A stretch of DNA of 64,000 nucleotides from JAHEJN01 sp963787285. GTDB lineage: Bacteria; Actinomycetota; Acidimicrobiia; Acidimicrobiales; JAHEJN01. Made by a program: the position numbers and the translations under genes. The stretch is from NCBI GenBank assembly GCA_963787285.1, contig CAWBCM010000008.1:295560-359559 (forward strand), written 5' to 3'. Below, one piece after another: positions 1 to 9,091 of this stretch; the first letter of the stretch is position 1; every line of letters begins with the position of its first letter. The notes below the pieces were generated by a model. It saw nothing but the letters and a program-made list of their open reading frames with translations. It did no database searches and was not told where the DNA came from.

Positions 1-397
1 CACGCGCCCGGATCTCGGCTTCCTCGGCGCGGAACGCCTTGGTGTTGAACAGCGCCCCGACCGGCGTCTGCTTGGTGCGGCAGTGCTGGGCGACCATCAC
101 GTTCTCGAGCACGGTCATCTGGGCGAAGAGCCGCACGTTCTGGAACGTGCGGGCGATCCCGAGGGCGGTGACCTGGTTCGGGTCGAGGCCGACGATCGAC
201 TGCCCTTCGAACAGGATGTCGCCGTCGGTCGGCGGCACCAGCCCGGTGATGGCGTTGAAGAAGGTGGTCTTGCCGGCGCCGTTGGGTCCGATGACCGAGA
301 CGATCTCGCCCTCCTCCACGTGGAAGTCGAGGTCGTCCATGGCTGCGAGGCCACCGAAGACGACGCTGAGATTGCGGATCTCGAGCATGGAGCTCAT
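1..397 (-). CDS. livG: Branched-chain amino-acid ABC transporter ATP-binding protein LivG (partial)
   Basis: ATPase subunit of a LivGHMFK-type (HAAT) importer, acting on the cytoplasmic face of the membrane. Only the N-terminal 132 residues are present because the gene runs off the left edge, so Walker B and the signature motif are not visible. The Walker A motif GPNGAGKTT lies at residues 37-45, and GIARTFQNVRLF, a stretch typical of LivG, follows. The ATG at 397 overlaps the livM stop (ATGA), indicating translational coupling. An internal ATG at 388 is a weaker alternative. LivF would be expected next, outside the window. Family assignment is firm; substrate (branched-chain amino acids, amides or urea) cannot be decided from this subunit. 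Confidence 0.93.
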   Translation of the reverse strand, partial: MSSMLEIRNLSVVFGGLAAMDDLDFHVEEGEIVSVIGPNGAGKTTFFNAITGLVPPTDGDILFEGQSIVGLDPNQVTALGIARTFQNVRLFAQMTVLENVMVAQHCRTKQTPVGALFNTKAFRAEEAEIRAR

Positions 398-2274
398 GCC
401 GGTGCCTCCCAGTCCGGCCACTCGGGTTCGGGTGGCGCGGCCGCCTCGATCGCCTGCGCCTTGAGCCAGGCATCCTGGCTGAGCTCTTCGTGATGGAGCT
501 CACGACTGCGGCGCACGTTGGGCACCAGACCCTCGGGTCGTTTGAGCATCATCCACACGAGCAGGGCACCGTAGATGAGCAGCTTGTACTCGGACAGCTC
601 CTGCAACAGGCCGGGCTGGCTGGGGCCGCCGAGGATCCCGATGAGCACGGCGGCGCCCACCGCCACACCGGCGATGCGACCCATCCCGCCGACGATCACG
701 ATGACCAGGATGATCACCGAGACGAGGATCTCGAAGCTGTTGGGGAAGATCGAGCCGACCTTGGCGGCGAAGATCGCTCCGCTGAAGGAGGCGAGGATGG
801 CGCCGGTGACGAAGGCGGCGAGCTTGGCGTTGACGGTGTTGATGCCCATCGCCTCGGCCACCTTCTCGTCCTCGCGAATGGCCATCCAGGCTCGTCCGAG
901 CCGCGACCGCTCGAGCCGCCATGACACGTAGATGGCAACGGCGCAGAACGCCATCACGAGGTAGAAGACCGACTGCGGGTCGGTGCCTTTCACCGTGGCC
1001 AGTCCGACGATCTGGACACCGGGGATGTTCGTGATGCCCTGGGCGCCGCCGAACCGCGGCGAGAGCCAGTCGCTCAGGAACAGGAGCCGGATGATCTCGC
1101 CGAAGCCGAGGGTGACGATGGCGAGGTAGTCGCCGCGCATGCGGATCACGGGTGCGCCGATGAGGAGGCCCACGATGGCGGCGATGGGGATCACCACGAG
1201 CAGGGCCACGAACCACGGCAGCTCGGGATGCAGCCACGGCGCGTTGGGAGAGGTGAGCACGGCCGTCGTGTAGCCGCCGACGGCAAAGAAGGCCACGTAG
1301 CCGAGATCGAGAATGCCGGCGAGTCCGACCACGATGTTGAGCCCGAGGGCCAGCAACAGGAAGAGGCCGACGTTGGCCAGCAGCTCGTTCATGATGCCGC
1401 CGAGGACCTGCGGCACGAGGAGCAAGACGATGACACCGGCGGCGCCGAGGGCGAGCTCGCGGTTCGATCGATCCCGGAGGGCCCCGCCGACGGGCGTGAG
1501 CGAGCTCCCTGCCGCGAGGTTCGAGGCCGCCTCGACTCGTGCCGTGGCCGCGCTGCGACGACTGGCGTCGAGGAATCGGGCGATCAACAGGCCTGCGACG
1601 GTCAGCACCGACACGATCACGGCGCCGGTGACGGTGAGGCCGCCCTGCTTGGCGTAGATCGCGTCGCTGATGAACTCGAGCTTCAGACCCTGCAGCAGGT
1701 CGGTGGCGGCCGTCTCGAGAAACGACATACCCACCACGGCCAGCACCACCGATTGGACGAGCAGGCGAAGGGTGCTGGCGAGCAGGTGCAGCCCCGCGCC
1801 ACCGGCTCCGCACAGCGCCCCGATGACCACCCAGATCACGATGCCGAAGGCGATGCTGTTGCTGAAGGTGATGAAGTCGACGAGCTGGGGGCTCCAGTTG
1901 ATGAGGGGATCGCGGAGGTTGAAGCTGTCGACGAGGAGGGCGAGCACCCCGACCCCGAGGCCACCTATGCCCCCGACGATGGCTCCTTCGAGCAGATCCC
2001 CCACACCGCGACGACGTGCCGTCATGCCCTCGAGCACGACGAAGCTGGTCACCGAGTAGCCGAACACCACCGGGATCCACACGAGAGAGGAGTAGCCACG
2101 GCTGAGGATCGGGTCGATCAACGGTCGGGGGTCGAGCTTCACCGGCATCCCGATGAGACAGACGAAGACCATGGCCCCGGCACTGACCGCTCCGTAGGAG
2201 ACGAGCCGCCGCCAGTCGGGCGACCATTGCGGTTCCGAGCTCGAAGCGGTGACGGGTGTCGAGGTGGCGGTCAT
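394..2274 (-). CDS. livM: Branched-chain amino-acid ABC transporter permease LivM, with long N-terminal extension
   Basis: Inner-membrane permease of the HAAT importer, 626 residues. The conserved LivM core starts near residue 300 (LGLNIVVGLAGILDLGYVAF) and contains the EAMGIN coupling-helix stretch and the late GGMGRIAG segment. The first 270 or so residues are an extra, strongly hydrophobic region with several predicted membrane spans and no recognised domain; ordinary LivM proteins are only about 300-420 residues. The C-terminus ends in an acidic, Pro/Glu/Trp-rich cytoplasmic tail. The start ATG at 2274 overlaps the livH stop (ATGA). The same frame stays open further upstream across livH, but that part is antisense-like and not LivM. 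Partners are LivH and LivG on either side. Confidence 0.9.
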   Translation of the reverse strand: MTATSTPVTASSSEPQWSPDWRRLVSYGAVSAGAMVFVCLIGMPVKLDPRPLIDPILSRGYSSLVWIPVVFGYSVTSFVVLEGMTARRRGVGDLLEGAIVGGIGGLGVGVLALLVDSFNLRDPLINWSPQLVDFITFSNSIAFGIVIWVVIGALCGAGGAGLHLLASTLRLLVQSVVLAVVGMSFLETAATDLLQGLKLEFISDAIYAKQGGLTVTGAVIVSVLTVAGLLIARFLDASRRSAATARVEAASNLAAGSSLTPVGGALRDRSNRELALGAAGVIVLLLVPQVLGGIMNELLANVGLFLLLALGLNIVVGLAGILDLGYVAFFAVGGYTTAVLTSPNAPWLHPELPWFVALLVVIPIAAIVGLLIGAPVIRMRGDYLAIVTLGFGEIIRLLFLSDWLSPRFGGAQGITNIPGVQIVGLATVKGTDPQSVFYLVMAFCAVAIYVSWRLERSRLGRAWMAIREDEKVAEAMGINTVNAKLAAFVTGAILASFSGAIFAAKVGSIFPNSFEILVSVIILVIVIVGGMGRIAGVAVGAAVLIGILGGPSQPGLLQELSEYKLLIYGALLVWMMLKRPEGLVPNVRRSRELHHEELSQDAWLKAQAIEAAAPPEPEWPDWEAPA

Positions 2275-3407
2275 GCCCGATCCTCCGCCGAGAGACGCTC
2301 GCCGAACAGACCCGACGGCTTGAACAACAACACCGCGATCAACAACACGAACGCCACGGCGTCCTTCAGCTGTGACACCCCGGGTATGCCGAGCGGTTCG
2401 AGCAACACGAGCGGCCCGAGCGACTCGGCGGCACCGAGCGACACGCCACCGGCCATGGCCCCGCCGAGGTTGCCGACCCCGCCGAGCACCGCGGCGGTGA
2501 ACGCCTTGATGCCGGGCAGGAAGCCGGTGGTGGCAACGACCGAACGGAACAGCAGGCCCCACAGGATGCCGGCCACGCCGGCCATGGCTCCACCGACGGC
2601 GAAGGTACGGACGATGGTCTTGTCGACATCGATGCCCATGAGGGCGGCGATCTCCTTGTCCTCGGCAACGGCCCGCATGGCCTTGCCGGTCTTGGTTCGC
2701 TCGACGTAGAACCAGAGACCGACCATCGAGATCGACGCCACCACGAAGATGAGGATCTTGGTGCCTTCGACCTCGAACCCGGGAATCCAGAAGACCTCGC
2801 GGCGGGCGCTCAGCCACTCGGGAAGCTGGGGATAGCGCTTGGCCGCCGGACCGAACAGCCCGATGGCGACGTTCTGGAGGAAGAACGACACACCGATCGA
2901 CGTGATGAGCGGAATGAGTCGGGGCGAACCCCGAAGCGGACGGTAGGCCACCCGTTCCATGACGATGGCGGTGAGCGTCGACACCGTGACCGACACCATG
3001 ACCGTGAAGAGCAGGGCGGGGATGAAGAAGTCCTCCCACAGTCCCGCCTCGAACAGCTTCTTGGAGGTGATCCAGCCCGACATCACCGAGAGCATGAACA
3101 CCTCGCCATGGGCGAAGTTGATGAAGCCGAGCACGCCGTAGACCATCGAGTACCCGAGCGCGATCAGGCCGTACATCACGCCGATGTTGAGGCCGCTGAT
3201 CACCAGCTCGCGGAAGGCCGAGCCAGTGAGACGGTTGGCGCCGGGGTTCGCCCACTCGGCGAAGGCGTTGGTGGGGCTGATCTGTTGGGCGACGAACGCT
3301 GCGAGGCCGATCACCACGAAAGTGATCAGGGCGACCCGGATGAGGGTGAGGAACCGATCGACGTTGGTGCGCTGGGTCGTGTTCCTTGCTCGGGTGGCGG
3401 TGGTCAA
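2271..3407 (-). CDS. livH: Branched-chain amino-acid ABC transporter permease LivH
   Basis: Second membrane permease of the importer, 378 residues. It carries the LivH hallmark GVMYGLIALGYSMVYGVLGF followed by NFAHGEVFML, and the coupling segment ALMGIDVDKTI. An N-terminal membrane anchor (residues about 18-43) precedes the core. The start is a TTG at 3407, with a GAGGG Shine-Dalgarno-like sequence about 7 nt upstream; no better in-frame ATG or GTG is nearby. It overlaps livM by four bases. The upstream livK ends at 3552 and is separated by a strong terminator-like hairpin, so livHMG is probably transcribed at a lower level than livK, the usual arrangement for binding-protein-dependent systems. 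Confidence 0.9.
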   Translation of the reverse strand: MTTATRARNTTQRTNVDRFLTLIRVALITFVVIGLAAFVAQQISPTNAFAEWANPGANRLTGSAFRELVISGLNIGVMYGLIALGYSMVYGVLGFINFAHGEVFMLSVMSGWITSKKLFEAGLWEDFFIPALLFTVMVSVTVSTLTAIVMERVAYRPLRGSPRLIPLITSIGVSFFLQNVAIGLFGPAAKRYPQLPEWLSARREVFWIPGFEVEGTKILIFVVASISMVGLWFYVERTKTGKAMRAVAEDKEIAALMGIDVDKTIVRTFAVGGAMAGVAGILWGLLFRSVVATTGFLPGIKAFTAAVLGGVGNLGGAMAGGVSLGAAESLGPLVLLEPLGIPGVSQLKDAVAFVLLIAVLLFKPSGLFGERLSAEDRA

Positions 3408-3493
3408 CGGCAGGTCCCTCGGATCGGATCACGGTGGCGGGTCACGTGGCGGCCAAAGATAGTCGCTCGACCGTCGCCAGGCCGAAAACGACG

Positions 3494-3530
3494 TCGACCC
3501 CCGATCACCCTGATGGTGACCGGGGGTCGA
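3494..3530 (-). terminator. Terminator-like hairpin between livK and livH
   Basis: The arms TCGACCCCCGATCACC (3494-3509) and GGTGACCGGGGGTCGA (3515-3530) pair at 15 of 16 positions around a 5-nt loop. On the minus strand the hairpin follows the livK stop by about 20 nt and is trailed by a short TTTT run. It would partially terminate livK transcripts before livH. Confidence 0.75.
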
Positions 3531-3551
3531 TGTGCGTTCCTTACCGAAGGA

Positions 3552-4922
3552 TCACGCCGGAGCGAACTCGAAGACCACGTTGGCCTTCGAGGCCTCGATG
3601 TCGGCCGACGACAGGTGCTCGATCACGGTGATCTTCTGCGAACCACAGTCGCCGAAGTCGTCACAGCTGATGGAGCCGATGATGCCGCTGAATCCGGCGA
3701 CCGTCGAGAAGTACTCGCGGATGCCGGCCCGGTCGATGACGAGGTTGTCGCCGTCGAGGTACGAGGCGGCGTCGATGGCCTCGAGCAACAACGTGGTGGC
3801 GTCGTAGCTGTGACCCCAGAACGGAGCCGACGGCGGCTCGCCGTACTCGGCTTCGTAGGCGGCGAGGATGTCGGCGGCGGTCTTGCCGGTGGCCTGCGTT
3901 GACGTTCTCACCGAAACGGGTGTCGGGGCCCGAGAAGTACATGCCCTCGGACTCGGGCAACTCGAGGAAGCCGTCGACCAGGAGGCCGTCGGCCGCCAGC
4001 AGCACGGTGTCTTCGAGACCCGGGACCGTCGGCGCCTGATCGGCGATGAAGTCACCGGCCGGCTGGAAGATCGGGAAGAAGAGCGCCTCGGGGGCGGCCG
4101 CAGCCACCTCGGTGAGCACGGGCACCATGTCGGTGTCGTCCTTGCCGACTCCGGTGAAGCCGGTCACCTCGCCACCGAGGCCGGTGAAGGCGTCGGCGAA
4201 GGCCTGGGCCAGGCCCTGGGTGTAGGGGTCGCCGTCGTGGATGGCCGCCGCAGTCGTGAGACCGAGATCGGTGAACACGAAGTTGGCCATGGCCGCACCC
4301 TGGAACAGGTCGTTGTGGGCGGTGCGGTAGTAGCCCACGTTGTAGTTCTCACCGGCGGTGCCGGCGAGGTCGGAGGTGAGCGCCGGCGAGGTGTTCGACG
4401 GCGAGATCGAGCACGCCGCCCGACTCGGCGATCAACGGAGCCGCTGCGGTGGCGGCACCCGAGCACGAGGTGCCGATGACACCCACGACCTGCTCGTCGG
4501 CCACGATGGTCTGAGCCGCAGCCTGACCACCTTCGGCCGAGCACAGATCGTCGAGGCCGGTGCCGACGCTGACGTCGAAGCCCTTGATCTGGCCGTAGTC
4601 GGCCACGGCAAGGCCGGTGGCCCGCTCGTTGGGCAGACCGAGGAACGCCACGTCGCCGGTGATGGCTTCGAGCGAACGGATCTGAACGGCCTCGCCGGCA
4701 GAAACGGTGACCTCACCGAGGCTGCCGTCGCCGAGGTAGTCGCCTGCAGCCGGCTTCCTCTTCAGCGGCCGGTTCTTCCGCGGCCGGCTCGTCGGTGGTC
4801 TCCGACGGCTCGTCGGTGGTGGCGGTTTCGTCACTGTCGCCGTCGCTGCCGCATGCTGCGGCAATCAGTGCAAACGACATCAAGACGCCGAGTAGCACCA
4901 GAATCTTCTTGGAAAGCTTCAC
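3552..4922 (-). CDS. livK: ABC transporter substrate-binding lipoprotein LivK-like (frame-disrupted)
   Basis: Periplasmic-binding-protein-like type I receptor for the importer, lipid-anchored outside the membrane. It begins at a GTG at 4922 preceded by AGGAGGGG, with a Lys-rich n-region, hydrophobic core and lipobox ending AAAC, then an acidic Thr/Glu/Pro linker. Mature motifs include QIRSLEAITGDVAFLG, GVIGTSCSGAATAAAP and GYYRTAHND. The reading frame changes near 4740, 4410 and 3895; joining the three frames gives a continuous, family-typical protein ending VVFEFAPA. Each break can be explained by one surplus base, and other genes here show the same defect, so sequence error is more likely than a true pseudogene. 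A short hydrophilic insert in the linker cannot be excluded. Confidence 0.82.
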
Positions 4923-4974
4923 AGTCGCTTCCCCTCCTGTGATAGGTGGACTGCATTGGTAGCCGAAGACAATA

Positions 4975-6270
4975 TCAGCCGAATACGTTCATTGACGTTG
5001 CGGCCGGGTTTCGGAGCCGTGAAAACGTACCCATGTCGATGGAGAATCTCGTGAAAGGGCCCGTCACCTGCACCGGGTCGTGGTCGTGGTCTCGTCCGGC
5101 CTCCACGGCGCCGATCAGCTCGGCCATGCAGTATCCGGCGATCGGGGCGTTCTTGAACTGGTTCCCGCTCGAACCGCAGGCAAGGTAGAAGCCGTCGAGG
5201 CTGCTGCGGTCATAGATCGGCAACCAGTCGTCGGAGGCGTCGTACATCGCGGCCACGCCCCGTTTGGCGCGGGGAATGGGCAGTCCGTCGAGCCGGCGGG
5301 CGGCCCGCAGCACCTGACGTTGGAACTCGTCCTCGTCGAGGGACGGCTCGTAGGTGTCGGGATCGTCGATCCACACGAGCTCGTCGCACTCGGGTTCGGC
5401 GCTGCCCACCAGCAGGTTTCCCCCGCGTTCGGGGCGGAAGTACACGCCGACGTCCTCGTCGCCGATCATCACCCCGTTGCCCTCGAGGTCGAGATCGCCC
5501 TGGGGCACGATGTACACCTCGCGGTGCAGGGCTCGGGTGTGCACCTTCATGTCGTCGAGCACCCCGGCCATCTCGTTGATCTTCGAAGCGTGCGGGCCGG
5601 CCACGTTCACCACGATTTCGGCGTCGATGCTGCCCCCGTCGTCGAGCTCGACTCCGGTGATCCGACCACCCGATGAGGTGATGGCGACGACGCGCGTGTT
5701 GAAGCGGAAGGATGCGCCGTTGGCGACCGCCGCCTCGTGGAGGTTCTGGGCGGCCAGCATCGGATCGGTGATGTAGCCGCTCTCGGGCATCACGAAACCG
5801 CCATCGAGCGTTCTGGTCGGGTCGGCGAAGAACGCCGCGTTGTCGAGGGGTACCGGCGGGCCGAAGGAGTCGGTGGCGAGATATGGGTATCGGTCGGTGA
5901 GCTCGGCGGCGGTGAGGTCGTCGTAGGCAATGCCCAACGCGTCGAAGTGGGGCAGCACTCGCTCGTACTGGGCGTTGGGCAGCTTCCACATGATCATCGG
6001 GTACTGGATGAACTCCGCCAACTGATCGGGGTGGGCCGGCGAGAGCACATCGGCCCAGTTGCGCCACCAGTGGAGGCCCTCGTACGACATGGCGACGCCG
6101 GCTCGCGTCGAGTAGCTGAATCGGACGATGGCGCTCGACGCGCTGGTGGAGCCGTACCCCGCGGCGGGGAGCGCGTCGACGACGGTGACGGCGAAGGGCT
6201 TCTTCGCCAGTTCGTTGGCGACGGCGCAGCCGATCACGCCGGCACCGATCACGACTGCATGCTGGGTCAT
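4975..6270 (-). CDS. FAD-dependent oxidoreductase, DAO family (sarcosine/glycine-type oxidase-like)
   Basis: 431-residue flavoprotein that would oxidise the C-N bond of a secondary amine or D-amino acid. The N-terminal dinucleotide-binding motif is VIGAGVIGCAVANEL, followed by STSASSAIVRFSYS, reminiscent of the sarcosine-oxidase flavin-linking or binding loop. The C-terminal GSSGNQFKNAPIAGYCMAEL is the typical DAO FAD-contact segment. The start ATG at 6270 overlaps the preceding oxidoreductase stop (TGATG). It sits between the livK receptor and further amine oxidase and hydantoinase genes, so it probably acts on the compound imported by that transporter. The exact substrate is not deducible. 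Confidence 0.85.
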   Translation of the reverse strand: MTQHAVVIGAGVIGCAVANELAKKPFAVTVVDALPAAGYGSTSASSAIVRFSYSTRAGVAMSYEGLHWWRNWADVLSPAHPDQLAEFIQYPMIMWKLPNAQYERVLPHFDALGIAYDDLTAAELTDRYPYLATDSFGPPVPLDNAAFFADPTRTLDGGFVMPESGYITDPMLAAQNLHEAAVANGASFRFNTRVVAITSSGGRITGVELDDGGSIDAEIVVNVAGPHASKINEMAGVLDDMKVHTRALHREVYIVPQGDLDLEGNGVMIGDEDVGVYFRPERGGNLLVGSAEPECDELVWIDDPDTYEPSLDEDEFQRQVLRAARRLDGLPIPRAKRGVAAMYDASDDWLPIYDRSSLDGFYLACGSSGNQFKNAPIAGYCMAELIGAVEAGRDHDHDPVQVTGPFTRFSIDMGTFSRLRNPAATSMNVFG

Positions 6271-7469
6271 CAGATGATGCTCTCCTCGACGAAGGGGCGT
6301 CCCGCAACGATGCGGTCATAGCCGAGCGGGGTCAGATCGATGGTGCGATACGCGCCGTGACAGATCAACTCGGCCACGCCCCGACCGATGCCCGGCGCGT
6401 GCTGGAGGCCGTGGCCGGTGAAGCCGTTGGCGAAGACGAAGTTGGCGAGATCGGGCGCCGGTCCGACCACCGCGTTCTGATCGAAGGTGTTGTAGGCGTA
6501 GTGCCCCGCCCAGCTGTGGGTGACGCGGACGCGCTCGAACGCCGGGAAACGATGGGCCAGCGAGGGCCAGACCTGGTCGTCGAACTCGTCACGGCGCACC
6601 CGGAAATCGTCGTGGGCGACCCCTCCGTCGGGCCTCGGCACCCCACCCGCCATGTGGTGAGGCGGCTCGCTGCGGATCCACACCCCGGTGACGTCGACGG
6701 TGAGCGGAAGCCACTGTCGGCCGGGGCCGAGATCGAGGGTGTCGGGACAGTCGAACACGAACACCGAACGCACGTGGGGTTCGACCGGCAGAGCCAGGCC
6801 GACCATGTCGGCCACCGCCGATGCGTGGGTCCCGGCGCAGTTGACGACGAACCCGCAGTCGATCTCGGTGCCCGACGCGAGGCGGACCGACGTGACCCGT
6901 CCGGCGCTGTGGCCCAGCCCGACCACCTCGTCGGAGAGGTAGGTGACCCCGTTGCGCCGGGACCGCTGCCGGAACCCGGCCATGAGCGCGAAGGAGTCGA
7001 GGGTGCCCTCGTGATGTTCCCCGAGGCTTGCGCCGGCCACGTCGTCCACGGTCAGGCACGGCAGCCGACGCTGGAGCTCGTCGGCGGTGAGCAGCGACAC
7101 GCACACGCCGTGAGCCCGCTGCACATCGTGCTTGCGTCGCAATGTCGCCATGCCGGCCTCGGTGGCGAGAAACAGGTAGCCGGTCTCCCGGAAGCCGAGG
7201 TCGGGCGCCTCACCGTCGACTTCCACCATCTCCGGGAACGCGGCGATCACCTCGGTGGCGAACTGCGAGAGCGCGATGTTCACCGGCTGCGAGAATTGGT
7301 GCCGCACGCTGGCCGCCGACAAGCCGGTGGACGAATGCGCGTAGGTGGGGTCGGGCTCGATCACCACGACGGTTCCGTCGAAGTCGCTGTTCTCGCTCAC
7401 CCAGTACGCGCACGAGCTACCGACCGCCGCCCCACCGATGATCACGACGTCGTAGCTGCGGTCCGACAC
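6270..7469 (-). CDS. FAD-dependent oxidoreductase, DAO family
   Basis: 399-residue second DAO-fold oxidase. Nucleotide-binding motif VVIIGGAAVGSSCAYWV at residues about 7-23, then STGLSAASVRHQFS, and a C-terminal FANGFTGHGLQHAPGIGRG, the glycine-rich FAD-binding segment of the sarcosine/dimethylglycine oxidase group. The start is GTG at 7469, five bases after the hyuB stop. It is probably co-transcribed with hyuA, hyuB and the other oxidase, and two tandem non-identical oxidases suggest sequential demethylation or a heteromeric enzyme. Family is secure; substrate is inference. Confidence 0.84.
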   Translation of the reverse strand: MSDRSYDVVIIGGAAVGSSCAYWVSENSDFDGTVVVIEPDPTYAHSSTGLSAASVRHQFSQPVNIALSQFATEVIAAFPEMVEVDGEAPDLGFRETGYLFLATEAGMATLRRKHDVQRAHGVCVSLLTADELQRRLPCLTVDDVAGASLGEHHEGTLDSFALMAGFRQRSRRNGVTYLSDEVVGLGHSAGRVTSVRLASGTEIDCGFVVNCAGTHASAVADMVGLALPVEPHVRSVFVFDCPDTLDLGPGRQWLPLTVDVTGVWIRSEPPHHMAGGVPRPDGGVAHDDFRVRRDEFDDQVWPSLAHRFPAFERVRVTHSWAGHYAYNTFDQNAVVGPAPDLANFVFANGFTGHGLQHAPGIGRGVAELICHGAYRTIDLTPLGYDRIVAGRPFVEESII

Positions 7470-7474
7470 CGTCG

Positions 7475-9091
7475 TCAGCCGAGATAGCCCTGATCGGCAT
7501 CATTTGCCCTCGCGGTCGGCGCACGATTGGCCGGGTCGCCGAAGCCACCACCGCCAGGGAGCTCGAGAACGAGTCGGCGCCCCTCGGCCACGAGCTGCTT
7601 GCCCTTGGCGTCGAAGGGGGTGCCGTCGTCGAGGTACACCTTGCCGGGCGCACCGTTGCCACCGCCATGGCGGCCCCGCGCCGGGTGATCGACTCGATCG
7701 AACATGGCACTGAACTCGAAGTGGTAGCCCTCGGTGGGGCCGAGCTCGATCACCTGCCCGAGTCCGCCGCGGAACTCGCCGTCGCCTCCGGAACCCTCCC
7801 GTAGCTCCTTGCGCCAGATCAGGATCGGTCCGACCTGCTCGGTGGCCTCGACCGACATGGTGCGCACTCCGGAGGGGAAGGCCGTGGCGCTGAGGCCATC
7901 GAGGGTGGGCCGCGCGCCGGTACCACCGCTGTTGAACATGAGGACCTCCACCGGCGGCCGATCGGCCACCGTGTGCCCGGTCGCGGCCCGGGCGCTGACC
8001 TGGAAGTTCCAGAGGGCGCCCGACCCCTCGGCCGGTATCCGGTCGTGCAACACCTCGGCGACCGCGCCCAGGGTGAGGTCGGTGACGAAATGACCGATCA
8101 CGTGACGCACCGACACCGGGTCGGGGTGTACGGCGTTGAGGATCACGCCGGGTGGGGCGCTGACCGTGAAGGGCTCGAGTGACGCGAAGTTGTTGGGTAC
8201 CTCGGGGGCGAGTGCGCACAGCAGGGCGTAGGTGAAGTAGGCCTGGGCGTACCCGAGAGGCACGTTCACCCCGAATGGGCTGGTCGGCGACGTTCCGGTG
8301 AAGTCGGCATGGACGCCTTCGGTGCCCACCGTCAGGGTGACGGCGAGGGTGACCTCGTCGTTGTACCCGTCGACCTCCATCGTGTTCGTGTAGCTGCCCG
8401 GGGGCAACAGCGCCAGCCGCTCGAGCGTGGCCGCTCGCGTCCGGGCGAAGACGAAGGCGGCCAGCTCCTCGAGGTCGGCGATTCCGAACTCGGCGAGCAT
8501 GTCGAGGAGGCGCCGCCGGCCCGTCTCGTTGCACGCCGCCAGACCGTGGATGTCACCGACCACCTGGTTGGACTCACGAACGTTGTGGTGCACGATGTTC
8601 ACCAGGTCGGTGTTCAGCTCTCCACGATCGACGAACTTCATGATCGGGATGAACAGTCCCTCCTCGTACACCTCGTGGGCATCGGGGCCATAGCCCCGCC
8701 CGCCGATGTCGACCACGTGACAGGTGCACGCGAAATATCCGATGAGCCTGCCCTCGTGAAATACCGGGGTGACGACGGTGATGTCGTGGAGGTGCCCGGT
8801 GCCCTTCCACGGGTCGTTGGTGACGTACGCGTCGCCGTCGTAGATGCGGTGCGGACCGATGTCGTCGATGAAGTGGCCCACCGCCGCAGCCATCGTGTTC
8901 ACGTGACCGGGCGTGCCCGTGACCGCCTGGGCGATCATGCGGCCCTCGACGTCGAACACGCCCGCCGAGAGGTCTCCCGCCTCGCGCACACTGGTGCTGA
9001 ACGCGGTGCGGATCAGGGTGAGCGCCTGCTCCTCGACGACGGAGATCAGGCGGTTCCACATCACCTGGTGGGCGAAGTCGGTCTTGGTCAT
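7475..9091 (-). CDS. hyuB: Hydantoinase B / oxoprolinase family protein HyuB
   Basis: 538-residue subunit of an ATP-dependent hydantoinase/5-oxoprolinase-like enzyme that opens cyclic amides such as N-methylhydantoin or 5-oxoproline. Family stretches include TAFSTSVREAGDLSAGVFD, GTPGHVNTM, YVTNDPWKGTGHLHDITVV, HVVDIGGRGYGPDA and the C-terminal Gly-rich PGGGGFGDP. The ATG at 9091 has a strong SD (GGAGGAG) and overlaps the hyuA stop (ATGA). The frame continues open upstream into hyuA but that portion is not HyuB. A complete HyuA is directly upstream, so an intact two-subunit enzyme is expected. Confidence 0.93.
   Translation of the reverse strand: MTKTDFAHQVMWNRLISVVEEQALTLIRTAFSTSVREAGDLSAGVFDVEGRMIAQAVTGTPGHVNTMAAAVGHFIDDIGPHRIYDGDAYVTNDPWKGTGHLHDITVVTPVFHEGRLIGYFACTCHVVDIGGRGYGPDAHEVYEEGLFIPIMKFVDRGELNTDLVNIVHHNVRESNQVVGDIHGLAACNETGRRRLLDMLAEFGIADLEELAAFVFARTRAATLERLALLPPGSYTNTMEVDGYNDEVTLAVTLTVGTEGVHADFTGTSPTSPFGVNVPLGYAQAYFTYALLCALAPEVPNNFASLEPFTVSAPPGVILNAVHPDPVSVRHVIGHFVTDLTLGAVAEVLHDRIPAEGSGALWNFQVSARAATGHTVADRPPVEVLMFNSGGTGARPTLDGLSATAFPSGVRTMSVEATEQVGPILIWRKELREGSGGDGEFRGGLGQVIELGPTEGYHFEFSAMFDRVDHPARGRHGGGNGAPGKVYLDDGTPFDAKGKQLVAEGRRLVLELPGGGGFGDPANRAPTARANDADQGYLG

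Noticed and set aside
394..3432. A single 1012-residue minus-strand frame that seems to fuse upstream sequence to LivM
   Set aside because: The part beyond 2274 overlaps intact livH in another frame and is Arg/His-rich shadow; LivM starts at the ATGA overlap.
3552..4922. livK as a pseudogene or as programmed frameshifting
   Set aside because: Three separate breaks with no slippery site, and the same defect in many other conserved genes, favour sequence error.
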